64,000 nucleotides of DNA from Candidatus Latescibacterota bacterium (GTDB taxonomy: Bacteria > Krumholzibacteriota > Krumholzibacteriia > LZORAL124-64-63), in the NCBI GenBank assembly GCA_030658975.1, contig JAUSBL010000065.1, positions 1 to 64,000 of the forward strand. Direction: 5' to 3'. The notes beneath the pieces are model-generated. The model saw only the letters and a program-made list of their open reading frames with translations. It searched no databases and had not been told where the DNA came from. The position numbers and the translations under genes were made by a program. Shown one piece after another: positions 19,332-31,098 of this stretch. How positions within the stretch are numbered: the stretch's first letter is position 1; each line of letters begins with the position of its first letter.

Positions 19332-21223
19332 GCTTCCTTCTTCAGGGCCGGGCCGATGGTGCGCAGGTCGCCCACGCGGCGCGTGAGGCCCGCGGCGTCG
19401 AGGTGCTCGAGCAGCGGGATGCCCAGCTTGCGGCTCAGGCCGGTCAGCTCGCGGAACGCGGCGAAGTTCAGGCTGCCCTCGGCGGCGAAGTGCGCGCGCA
19501 GGCGCGGCAGCAGCTCCGCCAGGGCGGCGGCGTGCACAGGATAGTCGTCGGCCACCATCACGGCACGCCCCCGCGCCGCGAGGTAGCGCAGGTGCTCCTC
19601 GAGATCGTGGCCGGCGAGCAGGCCGGCGGGCAGGTCCGCGCCTACGGCGGCCGCGCCCGGCCAGTCCAGGCCGCAGGCCCGCAGGCGGGCCTCCACGGCG
19701 TCGACGGCCCGCTGCAGCCCGTCCGGCAGCACTTCGGACTGCGCCGGTCCGATGCGGTCGCCGGCGGCGCTCCAGCCGCGGGCGGCGGCCAGGGCCTCGA
19801 TCAGCGCGTTCCACTCCGCGGCGGAGCCTGCGAAGCGCGCCTTGCGGCGCGCTTCTTCCTTGCCCACGCCACCGCGCAGGGGGTTGTGCCGCCAGGCCTC
19901 CTCTGCCAGGGCCGCCACGCGGTCGGCGATCTCGTCGATCAGGGCGCGGTCGTAGAGCCGCTTGCCCAGCGGCTGCGCCGCGGAATCGGCGGCGAAGGCC
20001 GCGTGCTCCGCCGCCGCGAGGCCGGCGGTGCCGGCTTCGCGCAGTTTCTGGCGGAACAGTTCGGCCGGGTCGCCCTGCTCCAGGATCGCGAGCTCGGCCA
20101 GGGACTTCCCGTCGAAGCGGCGGCGGCGGGGCGGGTCGCAGTGCAGGACGCGTCCGCCGGCCATGGTGTCCAGCGGCGAATAGAAGCGCAACACCAGACG
20201 GTCGCCGCGGCGTGCGACGAGCGGGGCTTCCAGCTGGAGCTGGACCAGGCCGCTCGTGCAGCCGGACTCGTGGGACAGCAGATCCACGTCGAGCAGCGTC
20301 GCGCGGGCCAGCACTTCGCGGCCGGCGTGGTGGACGTGCAGCCGCTGGCGGTTCTTCAGCTCGCCGTCGAAGTGCGCCACCAGGTCGACGCGCGCGTCCA
20401 GCCGCAGCGTGGTGGCGCAGGCGCCGGGCGCGACCACCTGGAAACCGCGCTCCACCTCGTCCTTCTTGATGCCGTGCAGCGCGAGGGCCAGCCGCTGGCC
20501 CGAGCCGCCGCGCGGCACCGCGCGGCCGTGGGCCTGCACGTCGCGCACGCGCACCTTGGCGCCGGCGGGCGCGAGCTCCAGCACGTCGCCCACGGCGGTC
20601 TCTCCGCTCCAGCAGGTGCCCGTCACGACGACCCCCGCGCCGGGCATGGTGAAGACGCGGTCCACGGGCAGCCGGAAGGGACCCTCGCCGCCCCGGCCGG
20701 GCAGCGCGGCCGCCTCGGCGGCGAGCGCGGCGCGCAGGTCGTCCAGGCCCTCGCCGGTGCGCGCCGAAACCAGGGCCGCGGGCCGATCCTCCAGGAACGT
20801 GCCGCGTGCGAGGTCGCGCACCTCCTCGAGCGCGACCTCGGCGAGGTCGCGGTCGACCAGATCGAGCTTGGTGATCACGATGACGCCGCCGCGCACCCCG
20901 AGCGCGGCCAGGATCTCCAGGTGCTCCACGGTCTGGGGCATGACCCCCTCGTCCGCGGCCACCACCAGCAGCGCGAGGTCGACGCCGCCGGCGCCGGCGA
21001 CCATCTGCCGCACGAAGCGCTCGTGGCCGGGCACGTCGACGATGCCCAGGAAGGTGCCGTCGGCGAGGGTCAGCTCGGCGAAGCCCAGCTCGATGCTGAT
21101 GCCGCGCTCCTGCTCCTCCTTGAGCCGGTCCGTCTCGATGCCGGTCAGCGCCTTGATCAGCGCCGATTTGCCGTGGTCGACGTGGCCGGCGGTGCCCAGG
21201 ATGAAGCGGCGTTCCAAGCTCAA
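19328..21223 (-). CDS. selB: Selenocysteine-specific translation elongation factor SelB
   Basis: LERRFILGTAGHVDHGKSALIKALTGIETDRLKEEQERGISIELGFAEL, VDVPGHERFVRQM and a C-terminal winged-helix region; likely TTG start near 21217-21223. Confidence 0.93.
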   Translation of the reverse strand: MSLERRFILGTAGHVDHGKSALIKALTGIETDRLKEEQERGISIELGFAELTLADGTFLGIVDVPGHERFVRQMVAGAGGVDLALLVVAADEGVMPQTVEHLEILAALGVRGGVIVITKLDLVDRDLAEVALEEVRDLARGTFLEDRPAALVSARTGEGLDDLRAALAAEAAALPGRGGEGPFRLPVDRVFTMPGAGVVVTGTCWSGETAVGDVLELAPAGAKVRVRDVQAHGRAVPRGGSGQRLALALHGIKKDEVERGFQVVAPGACATTLRLDARVDLVAHFDGELKNRQRLHVHHAGREVLARATLLDVDLLSHESGCTSGLVQLQLEAPLVARRGDRLVLRFYSPLDTMAGGRVLHCDPPRRRRFDGKSLAELAILEQGDPAELFRQKLREAGTAGLAAAEHAAFAADSAAQPLGKRLYDRALIDEIADRVAALAEEAWRHNPLRGGVGKEEARRKARFAGSAAEWNALIEALAAARGWSAAGDRIGPAQSEVLPDGLQRAVDAVEARLRACGLDWPGAAAVGADLPAGLLAGHDLEEHLRYLAARGRAVMVADDYPVHAAALAELLPRLRAHFAAEGSLNFAAFRELTGLSRKLGIPLLEHLDAAGLTRRVGDLRTIGPALKKEA

Positions 21224-22476
21224 GCGTCCTCCCGCCGGATCTTCCCGCCCAGCGCCGCGAACTTCGTCTCGATCCGCTCGTAGCCGCGGTCGATGTGGTA
21301 GATGCGGTCCACGGTGGTGGTCCCGGCGGCGGCCAGGCCCGCCATGATCAGCGCCGCCGAGGCGCGCAGGTCGGTGGCCATCACCGGCGCCCCCGACAGT
21401 CCGGGCACGCCGAAGATCGTGGCCGTGGCGCCGTCGAGCCGGATGTCGGCGCCCAGGCGCCGCAGCTCGGCGGTGTGGGTGTAGCGGTCCGGATAGATCG
21501 TCTCGCTGATGTGGCTGGTGCCGTCGGCGCGCGTCAGCACCGCCATGAACTGCGCCTGCATGTCGGTCGGAAAGCCGGGGAAGGGGCGCGTGACGATCTC
21601 CACCGGCCGCGGCCGCCCGGGCGCCGCGACACGCACGGAATCCGCCGTCTCCTCCACCTTGCAACCGAGGCTGCGCAGCACCGCCATCGGCTCGCCCAGG
21701 TGGTCGGGACGGCAGTCCAGCACCGAGACCTCGCCCCCGGTCATCGCGGCCGCGGCCAGGAACGTGCCCGCCTCGATGCGGTCGGGGATCACGCGGCAGC
21801 GCAGCGGGTCGAGCGCGGACACGCCGTGGACCGTGAGGGTGGTGGTGCCGCCGCCCTCGATGCGCGCGCCGGCCCCGATCAGGGCGTCGACGAGCTGCGT
21901 GACCTCGGGCTCCACCGCGCAGTTGGCCAGCACGCTCTCGCCCTCGGCCAGCACCGCCGCCATCAGCACGTTGCAGGTGGCGCCCACGCTGCTGGGCTCG
22001 AAGCGGAAGGTGCCGCCGCGCAGGCCGCGGGGCGCGCGGGCGTTGATGTAGCCGCCCTCGAGATCGGTCTCGGCGCCCAGCGCGCGCAGGCCCTCCAGAT
22101 GCAGGTTGACCGGCCGCGGGCCCCACGCGCAGCCGCCCGGCAGCGAGACCCGCGCCTCGCCCCGGAACGCGCACAGCGGCCCGAGCACGTACACGCTCGC
22201 GCGCATGGTCTTGACCAGATCGTACGGGGCCTCGATGCCGGCAGCGGCGGTGGTGTCCAGGCGCAGCACGCCGTCGGCCAGGTCGCACTTCGCGCCCAGG
22301 ATCGTCAGCAGGCGCATGAAGGTGCGCACGTCGCGCAGGTCCGGCACGTTGCGGATGACCGACTCGCCGCGGGTCAGCAGCGCGGCGGCCATCAGCGGCA
22401 GCACGGCGTTCTTGGCGCCGCTGCAGCGCACCTCGCCCGACAGGCGGACGGGGCCCTCGATCACGAAGCGGTCCAT
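21220..22476 (-). CDS. murA: UDP-N-acetylglucosamine 1-carboxyvinyltransferase
   Basis: [53 protein letters not shown] catalytic Cys loop. Confidence 0.96.
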   Translation of the reverse strand: MDRFVIEGPVRLSGEVRCSGAKNAVLPLMAAALLTRGESVIRNVPDLRDVRTFMRLLTILGAKCDLADGVLRLDTTAAAGIEAPYDLVKTMRASVYVLGPLCAFRGEARVSLPGGCAWGPRPVNLHLEGLRALGAETDLEGGYINARAPRGLRGGTFRFEPSSVGATCNVLMAAVLAEGESVLANCAVEPEVTQLVDALIGAGARIEGGGTTTLTVHGVSALDPLRCRVIPDRIEAGTFLAAAAMTGGEVSVLDCRPDHLGEPMAVLRSLGCKVEETADSVRVAAPGRPRPVEIVTRPFPGFPTDMQAQFMAVLTRADGTSHISETIYPDRYTHTAELRRLGADIRLDGATATIFGVPGLSGAPVMATDLRASAALIMAGLAAAGTTTVDRIYHIDRGYERIETKFAALGGKIRREDA

Positions 22477-22525
22477 GTCGCGCTCCTAGCGCCGCGGGCC
22501 GCGCCCGCGGCTGGTTCCGTCGCCG

Positions 22526-23404
22526 CTACAGCCGGCCGGTCACGACCCGGTCGCGGTCGCAGTAATCCTTCTTCACCGTCAGGGACGAGAATCCGGCGTC
22601 CTTCAGCAGTCCGGTCACATCCAACGCCTGATCCTCGCCGATTTCAAGCGCGATCCACCCGCCCGGCATCAGCCACGCCGGCGCCTCCCGCGCGATCGCG
22701 CGGTAGGCGTCCAGCCCGTCGGGTCCGCCGTCGAGCGCCGCGCGCGGATCGTGCTCGGCAACCTCGCGCTGCAGGCCGGGCAGGTCGCCGGTGCGCACGT
22801 AGGGCGGGTTGCTGGCCAGCAGGTGGGCGTGCCCGCGCAACGTGGGGGGGAAGGGCTCGCACCAGGAGCCCTCGTGCACCTCGACCCGCGCGGCCACGCC
22901 CAGCCAGCGCGCGTTGGCGCGGGCCAGGGCCGCCGCCAGCGGATCGATTTCCGAGGCGTGGACGCGCAGCCGCGGGATCTCCGCCGCCAGCGAGCACGCC
23001 ACCGCGCCGGTGCCGCAGCCGATCTCCAGCGCCAGGGGCGCCAGCCAACTGCTCGTGCCTCCGGTCAGCAGCCGCACGGCGGCCTCGACGAGCCGCTCGG
23101 TCTCGGGCCGGGGGATGAACACGCCCCGCTCCACCTGGAAGACGCGGCCGTAGAACTCGGTCTCCCCCAGCAGCGTCTGCAGCGGCACGCCGGCGGCGCG
23201 CTGCCGCACCAGCTCGCGGTAGCGGTCGATCTCCTCGGGAGCCAGGGGGCGGTCGTGGTTGAGGTAGAGGTCGATGCGCGCGAGGCCCAGCACGTGGCCC
23301 AGCAGGCGCTCGGCGTTCAGGCGCGCCGAGTCGACGCCTCGCTTCTCGAAGTAGGCGGCGGTCGCCTGGATGAGCTCGCGCACGCTCTTGAGGGCCTCGG
23401 CCAC
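22526..23404 (-). CDS. prmC: Release factor glutamine methyltransferase
   Basis: ALEIGCGTGAVACSLA and LASNPPYVRTGDL; next to prfA. Confidence 0.95.
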   Translation of the reverse strand: MAEALKSVRELIQATAAYFEKRGVDSARLNAERLLGHVLGLARIDLYLNHDRPLAPEEIDRYRELVRQRAAGVPLQTLLGETEFYGRVFQVERGVFIPRPETERLVEAAVRLLTGGTSSWLAPLALEIGCGTGAVACSLAAEIPRLRVHASEIDPLAAALARANARWLGVAARVEVHEGSWCEPFPPTLRGHAHLLASNPPYVRTGDLPGLQREVAEHDPRAALDGGPDGLDAYRAIAREAPAWLMPGGWIALEIGEDQALDVTGLLKDAGFSSLTVKKDYCDRDRVVTGRL

Positions 23405-23450
23405 GCTCGTCTCCGGGTTCGGGGGGCGCCGGTCGCCGCGCCGGCCGCGG

Positions 23451-24530
<1,080 letters not shown>

Positions 24531-24531
24531 G

Positions 24532-25515
24532 TCACGCCTCCGCCGGGACGCCCGCCGGCACGTCGTAGGTCCGCGTCACGAAGCCTTCGGGCTCGGGCTC
24601 GAGCACCGCCCGCAGGGCGGCCAGGCCCACCTCGAGCTGGGAGTCGTCGGGGCGGCTGGTGGTGATCTTCTGCAGCATCAGGCCCGGCCAGATCAGGGGC
24701 CGCACGAACCAGGCGTTGCGGAAGCGTCCCGAGAGCTTGATCGCCTCGTAGGCCAGACCGCCGATGACCGGCACGAAGGCTAGGCGCAGCAGCCGCTGGC
24801 CCACGTCGTCGGGGCGGCCCAGGAAGCTGAACACGACCACCGAGATCAGCATCACGAAGAACAGGAAGCTGGTGCCGCAGCGCGGGTGCAGCGTCGTGAA
24901 GGGGCGCGTCTGGTCGACCGTGAGGTCGCGGTGCGCCTCGAAGGCGTGGATCGACATGTGCTCGGCGCCGTGGTACTCGAAGACGCGCGCCATGTCCTTC
25001 ATCCGCGAGATGAGCAGCAGGTAGGCCACGAACATCACGATGCGGATCACGCCGTCGATCAGGTTGAAGCCGACGCCGTGGCGCACGCCGGTCAGGTCGG
25101 TCAGCACCAGCGGCAGGTAGAAGAACAGGCCCAGGCTCAGGACGAAGGCCACGGCGATCGTGCCCCACATCATGGCCGTGTCCTTGAAGCCCTTCTTCGT
25201 CTCGACGCGCTCCTCGGTCATGGCCTGGTCGGCCGAGAACATCAGCGCGCCGATGCCCAGCCCCATCGACTCGATGAGGTGGATGCCGCCGCGCAGGATC
25301 GGGACATTCAGGAAGCGCCAGCGCCGGAACACGCTGCGGAAGGGCTGCTTGCGCACGACGATCCTGCCGTCGGGCGTGCGCACGGCCGTGGCGATGGCCG
25401 TCGGCGAGCGCATCATCACGCCTTCGATCACGGCCTGGCCGCCGACGGCCAGGTCCATCTCGCGCGGGTCGCAAACGCGGGGCGCCTCGCCCACGGCGGC
25501 CGGTTGTCCGTTCAT
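24532..25515 (-). CDS. DUF1385 family membrane protein
   Basis: [36 protein letters not shown]; conserved position between rpmE and prfA. Confidence 0.9.
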   Translation of the reverse strand: MNGQPAAVGEAPRVCDPREMDLAVGGQAVIEGVMMRSPTAIATAVRTPDGRIVVRKQPFRSVFRRWRFLNVPILRGGIHLIESMGLGIGALMFSADQAMTEERVETKKGFKDTAMMWGTIAVAFVLSLGLFFYLPLVLTDLTGVRHGVGFNLIDGVIRIVMFVAYLLLISRMKDMARVFEYHGAEHMSIHAFEAHRDLTVDQTRPFTTLHPRCGTSFLFFVMLISVVVFSFLGRPDDVGQRLLRLAFVPVIGGLAYEAIKLSGRFRNAWFVRPLIWPGLMLQKITTSRPDDSQLEVGLAALRAVLEPEPEGFVTRTYDVPAGVPAEA

Positions 25516-25600
25516 CTTGCTGTATCCTCGCATGGTTGCCGGTGTCCGCCCCGCCCTCCAGGCGGGGCTCGCCCCCCGTCGGGGGCCCCCACAAAGAACG

Positions 25601-25630
25601 AGGGTGCCGGCCCGTTCGCCAGCACCCTCG
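25601..25630 (-). terminator. Putative rpmE terminator hairpin
   Basis: GAGGGTGCCGGC-CCGTTC-GCCAGCACCCTC (one mismatch); minus-strand continuation GTTCTTTGTG. Confidence 0.6.
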
Positions 25631-25707
25631 CGGAATCCTCCCGGGCGTTCGCCCCGGGTCCCGTCTCTCCGGGCGTCCGGCGCGGCGGCTGGTGCCGCTG
25701 CGCGCCG

Positions 25708-25926
25708 CTAGTTCTGCTTGTCGCCGTAGACGCCCTGGTACCGCTTCTTGAAGCGCTCGATGCGTCCGGCGGTGTCGACGATCTTCTGCTGGCCGGTGAA
25801 GAACGGGTGGCAGTTGGAGCAGATCTCCACGTTGATCTTCGGCAACGTCGAGCGGGTATGGACCACGTTGCCGCACAGGCAACTGACCTCGCACTCGATG
25901 TACTTGGGATGGATGTCCTTCTTCAT
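25708..25926 (-). CDS. rpmE: 50S ribosomal protein L31, zinc-binding type
   Basis: [63 protein letters not shown]. Confidence 0.97.
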   Translation of the reverse strand: MKKDIHPKYIECEVSCLCGNVVHTRSTLPKINVEICSNCHPFFTGQQKIVDTAGRIERFKKRYQGVYGDKQN

Positions 25927-26082
25927 GGCTCTCACCTTCGCAACCGTTAGTTTCGGCCCCGGGAAGCCCCATAATTAACTCCGGGATCCCGAAAGGGCAA
26001 ATTTTTTGTCCGGCATCGGCACCGGGCGGACAACCGGGCGGCGGCGGCCGGCTTCAGGAGCAACACGCTGCCGACAAACGCG

Positions 26083-27330
<1,248 letters not shown>

Positions 27331-27550
27331 TTCGCTCCCGTGGCCGTGGCCGGCCGGGCCTGGGTCGGTGGGTGATCTTCCCCGTGGAGGTTCTATCGGC
27401 AAGGCCGCGCGGGGCGCACTCGCGGCATATCGGACGGGTTGTTGCCGGGTCTGGATTTCGCGTGCGGGTTCCGGAGTGGCCACCACGATACAGCAAGTGG
27501 CGTGCCTTGTCCAGACCGGGGCCGCCTCGGCCCCGGCCGCGCACCGGAGG

Positions 27551-28744
27551 TCAGCTTTCGCCCGTCAGCTTCCGGTAGGATGCCATGTTATCTTCCATCA
27601 GCTTCTCGTTGCCCAGCTTCCCGTGGCAGAGGGCCAGGTAGAAGAAGCCGTTCTGGCTCTCGAAGTACTGCCCGACCAGGGCGTTGCCGGTGTTGACGCC
27701 CTTCTCGAACTGGTCGCGGGCCTGCTGCTGCAGTTCGGCCTGGCGGGCCGGGTCGGTCTCGGCGGCGCCGGCCTTCTCGAGGTCGTCGCCGTACTTGTAG
27801 TGGATCTGCAGCTTCGACAGCAGGGTCGCTTCCTCGGGCACGGTCTCCAGGCGCAGGGCCTTCTCGTAGAGATCCAGCGCCTTGCTGTACTGGTGCACCT
27901 CGGAGCTGCTGTAGAGCCCGGCGGCCTGGATGGTCAGGAAGTAGACGTTCTCGTCGTTGCCGACGTCGTCGTCGGCCTCGTAGAGGCCCATGACGCGGAC
28001 CAGCAGGTCCGCGGAGCGCTCGAACTGCCGTTGGTCCTTCGACAGGTTGGCGATGTCGATCAGCAGCGCAGCGTCGTTCGGATGGTCGGCCAGCAATTGG
28101 TCGTAGATCGCGGCGGCCTCTTCCTTGCGGCCGAGCCGGCCCAGCACGTTGGCCTTGTCCGAGAGCAGTTCGTAGGCGTCGGGATTCCCGGCGAGCACCT
28201 GGTCGAGCAGGGTCAGGGCCTCGGTGTAGAGCTCCTGGTTCTCGCCGGAATCGGTGGCGAGCTGGATCTTCATGCGAGCCAGGTTCTTGATCGGGGCGAT
28301 GGAGTCGGGCAGGCTAGCGTAGGCCAGGCGGAACTGGCCCTCGGCGGCCTCGTAGTACTGGCCCTGGTACTCGTTCTTGGCGTCGTTGTTGCGCAGCACG
28401 TAGCTGTACATCAGGGATTCCTGGACGCGGTCGGCCAGCGCCGGGTCAATGGCCTTCGCCTTCTGGTAGTAGTCGTAGGCGGTGGTGTAGTTGAGCTTGG
28501 CCGCGAGGTAGTCGTTGTCGCGCACGTTCTCCTCGGCCTGCTTGGTGTGCGCCTCGCCGAGGTAGAAGAAGGCGTCGGCCTCGTCGGGGCTGTACTCCAG
28601 GCCCTCGTGCAGCACGTCGATCGCCTTGTCGTACATCTGCTGGTCGATGTAGAGGATGGCGCTGGTCACGTGCGCGGATCGGCACCCGGGCAGGACGAAC
28701 AGCAGCGCCAAGCCGACGGTCACGAGGATGCGCTTCGACGTCAT
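27551..28744 (-). CDS. TPR-repeat lipoprotein
   Basis: Lipobox LFVLPGC after a signal peptide, followed by TPR-like helices. Confidence 0.8.
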   Translation of the reverse strand: MTSKRILVTVGLALLFVLPGCRSAHVTSAILYIDQQMYDKAIDVLHEGLEYSPDEADAFFYLGEAHTKQAEENVRDNDYLAAKLNYTTAYDYYQKAKAIDPALADRVQESLMYSYVLRNNDAKNEYQGQYYEAAEGQFRLAYASLPDSIAPIKNLARMKIQLATDSGENQELYTEALTLLDQVLAGNPDAYELLSDKANVLGRLGRKEEAAAIYDQLLADHPNDAALLIDIANLSKDQRQFERSADLLVRVMGLYEADDDVGNDENVYFLTIQAAGLYSSSEVHQYSKALDLYEKALRLETVPEEATLLSKLQIHYKYGDDLEKAGAAETDPARQAELQQQARDQFEKGVNTGNALVGQYFESQNGFFYLALCHGKLGNEKLMEDNMASYRKLTGES

Positions 28745-28942
28745 TCGGATTCCCCCTGAGGACACGCGCACGGCAGCCGGCCGGTTCTAGGATCGGAATC
28801 TGCCGGGGTGGGGACGTGGCGCCGGTTCCGGCCGGACACGGGCACGGGCCGCATGGAGACAGGGCGCCGCGGAAAGCAATGAGCAACAAGAATTAAATGC
28901 CGCGGCCGGGCCCCTGTCAAGCGGAGACGGCGGGACGGTCCT

Positions 28943-29425
28943 TCAGCGGGGGGGGCGCGGTCCCCTTTCCCAGGGCAGCAGCCGCAGGAACTCGCGGCGC
29001 TCCTCGAGCGTCATGCTGCCGAGATCCTCCACGAGCGCCTCGGCGACCGTCGAGTCGAGGCGGGCCTGGGCGGACGTCATGGCCCGCACCAGCGGCAGGA
29101 CCGCAGAGCGGTCCAGGTCGGGGCTGCTCAGCGCTTCGCGCAGGGCCTGCCGGGCGGTTTCGACCTCGTCCCGCAGGCCGTCGACGCGGGGCTGCATGCG
29201 TTCGCGCAGCTTCAGCAGCCGGCCGTGGCGTTCGGGATCGAAACGGTGGTCGGGCCCCTGGCCCTGGCCGCCACCCCGCATTCTGCCGCCGGGACCGCTG
29301 TCGTCGCGGAAGCGGCAGGCCGCGACCGCGACCGCGGCGTCGGCGCGCACCCGGCGCAGCGCCAGGCCGAGGCCGACGTTCAGGCCCAGCGAAACCAGCA
29401 GCAGCAGAAGCAGCAGGCGCTTCAT
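28943..29425 (-). CDS. Membrane-anchored periplasmic heavy-metal-sensor-like (CnrX/Spy-type) protein
   Basis: N-terminal TM MKRLLLLLLLVSLGLNVGLGLALRR, helical periplasmic domain; directly downstream of sigma/anti-sigma genes. Confidence 0.6.
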   Translation of the reverse strand: MKRLLLLLLLVSLGLNVGLGLALRRVRADAAVAVAACRFRDDSGPGGRMRGGGQGQGPDHRFDPERHGRLLKLRERMQPRVDGLRDEVETARQALREALSSPDLDRSAVLPLVRAMTSAQARLDSTVAEALVEDLGSMTLEERREFLRLLPWERGPRPPR

Positions 29426-29868
29426 CGTGTCCCCCCTTGCGCGGGATCGTTCCAGGCCGTGGTGAGCAGGCCGTCGAGATCCGCGGCGGCCGACTCGGAC
29501 AGCAGCGTTCCCGCGATGATGTCGTCGGCCAGGATCCTGGCCACGCCGTCGGGCTCCCCGGCGATGCGGCCGCCCAGCAGGACGCCGCAGACCAGCGCCG
29601 CGGCGGCGGCCGCGGGGTAGGACCAGCGCAGCCAGGCCGGCGAACCGGGCCGCTGCGGGTGCAGGGCGAGCGCGATCCCCTCCCAGGCCGGACGGGCCGG
29701 CGCCGGGGCCGGCAACTCGCCCAGCAGTTGCCAGGCGGCCTCGCTCCGCGCGAGAAGACGGCGACAATCCTCGCAGACCTCGCAGTGCGACCGGATCTGC
29801 TCGCGGACGGTCCGGTCGAGGCCGCCGCCCAGCCAGGCGGTCAGGTGCTTGTCGATGTGGTTCATCAT
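29422..29868 (-). CDS. Anti-sigma factor with N-terminal zinc finger
   Basis: HCEVCEDCRRLLARSEAAW (HxxxCxxC-type) plus one TM segment; overlaps the sigma gene stop. Confidence 0.8.
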   Translation of the reverse strand: MMNHIDKHLTAWLGGGLDRTVREQIRSHCEVCEDCRRLLARSEAAWQLLGELPAPAPARPAWEGIALALHPQRPGSPAWLRWSYPAAAAAALVCGVLLGGRIAGEPDGVARILADDIIAGTLLSESAAADLDGLLTTAWNDPAQGGTR

Positions 29869-30413
29869 CCTGCTCCCGGTTCGGGCGCGAGTTCCCGGCG
29901 CAGCGTCTCGAGAGCCCTGACCAGCAGGGACTCGACCGCGCCCTCGCTCGCGCCCATCGCCGCGGCGATGTCGCGTTGGCTCAGATCGTGATAGCGCCTC
30001 AGCACCAGCGCCTCCCTCTGCCGCGGCGGCAGTCCCGCCAGCGCGCGCTGGAGTCGTTGCCGCAGTTGCTCGCCCGCGACGACCGCGTCGGGAGCGGGCT
30101 CGCGTCCGGCACGGTCGTGGACGTCGAGATCGAAACGGACCCAGCCGACGATCTTGCGGCGCCGCGCCCAGCTGCGGGCCAGGTTGCCGGCGATGCGGAA
30201 CAGCCAGCTCTGGAAGCGGCCTTCGGGGCGGTAGCCGCCGGCGTGGGCGTGGACCTTCAGGAAGGTGTCCTGCGTCAGGTCTTCGGCCTCCTCGCGCGAC
30301 CCGGTCATACGCCAGTGGAAGGCATGGACCTGGTGCTCCCAGCGCTCGACGAGGAGGCGGAAGGCCGCCTCCTCGCCCGCGGCGATGCGCGTCATGAGCT
30401 GGTCGTCGTTCAC
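29865..30413 (-). CDS. ECF RNA polymerase sigma factor
   Basis: EEAEDLTQDTFLKVHAHAGGYRPEGRFQSWLFRIAGNLARSWARRRK; LPPRQREALVLRRYHDLSQRDIAAAMGASEGAVESLLVRALETLRR. Confidence 0.93.
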   Translation of the reverse strand: MNDDQLMTRIAAGEEAAFRLLVERWEHQVHAFHWRMTGSREEAEDLTQDTFLKVHAHAGGYRPEGRFQSWLFRIAGNLARSWARRRKIVGWVRFDLDVHDRAGREPAPDAVVAGEQLRQRLQRALAGLPPRQREALVLRRYHDLSQRDIAAAMGASEGAVESLLVRALETLRRELAPEPGAG

Positions 30414-30441
30414 TGGTCGCCACTCTCCGCTTCACGCCTGG

Positions 30442-30996
30442 TCAGCGATTCCCTCCGCGCGGCCCGTGGGGGCCGTCACCGTCGCACATGCCGTGACCGT
30501 GCCCGCCGGACGGGTGGCGGCAGCCGTCGCCACGCATCCCGCAACCGTCGTCGGGGCCGGAGCGCTCGGCGCGGGACCCGCGTCCGCGGGGACCGTCGAC
30601 CGGCAGCGGCAGCCGGTCGCGCTGCTCGGGGGTCAGCAGGTCGTGGATCGCCAGGCGGGTCTGCATCCGCCGCACCTGCTGCTCGGTGCGCAGCTCGCCC
30701 ATCCGCTCGATGAGCTTCTCGGCGGCGGCGGCGTCCGGCTGATCCTGCATCATGATCCCCTGCAGCTCGTGGCGCAGGCGCATCATCTGCTTGCGGGTCT
30801 CGCGTCCGCGCTCGCGCGCCTCGTCGCGGGTCTTCGCGATGGCGGCGGTCTGGGCCTCGGTCAGGTCCAGCCGCTCGAGCAGGCGGGCCGGGAATTCGTC
30901 GCCGCCGCGGCCGCGCGGCCCCGGACCGGGTTGCGCCCAGGCGGCGGCGGCCACGACCAGGATCAGGGCGGCCAGGATCGGTGTGCGGGTCTTCAT
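30442..30996 (-). CDS. Spy/CpxP-like periplasmic protein with His/Cys-rich C-terminal tail
   Basis: Signal peptide; LLERLDLTEAQTAAIAK and LTPEQRDRLP LTxxQ-type repeats; tail DDGCGMRGDGCRHPSGGHGHGMCDGDGPHGPRG. Confidence 0.75.
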   Translation of the reverse strand: MKTRTPILAALILVVAAAAWAQPGPGPRGRGGDEFPARLLERLDLTEAQTAAIAKTRDEARERGRETRKQMMRLRHELQGIMMQDQPDAAAAEKLIERMGELRTEQQVRRMQTRLAIHDLLTPEQRDRLPLPVDGPRGRGSRAERSGPDDGCGMRGDGCRHPSGGHGHGMCDGDGPHGPRGGNR

Positions 30997-31098
30997 GTCA
31001 GGTTCCTCCGGCATGGTTGGTCGAGTTGAGCGTTCCGTCTTGCAGCTGCAGGTTCCTGCATCTGAACGCGCAGCCGCCGCCGATCCTGCGCGGCCGGT

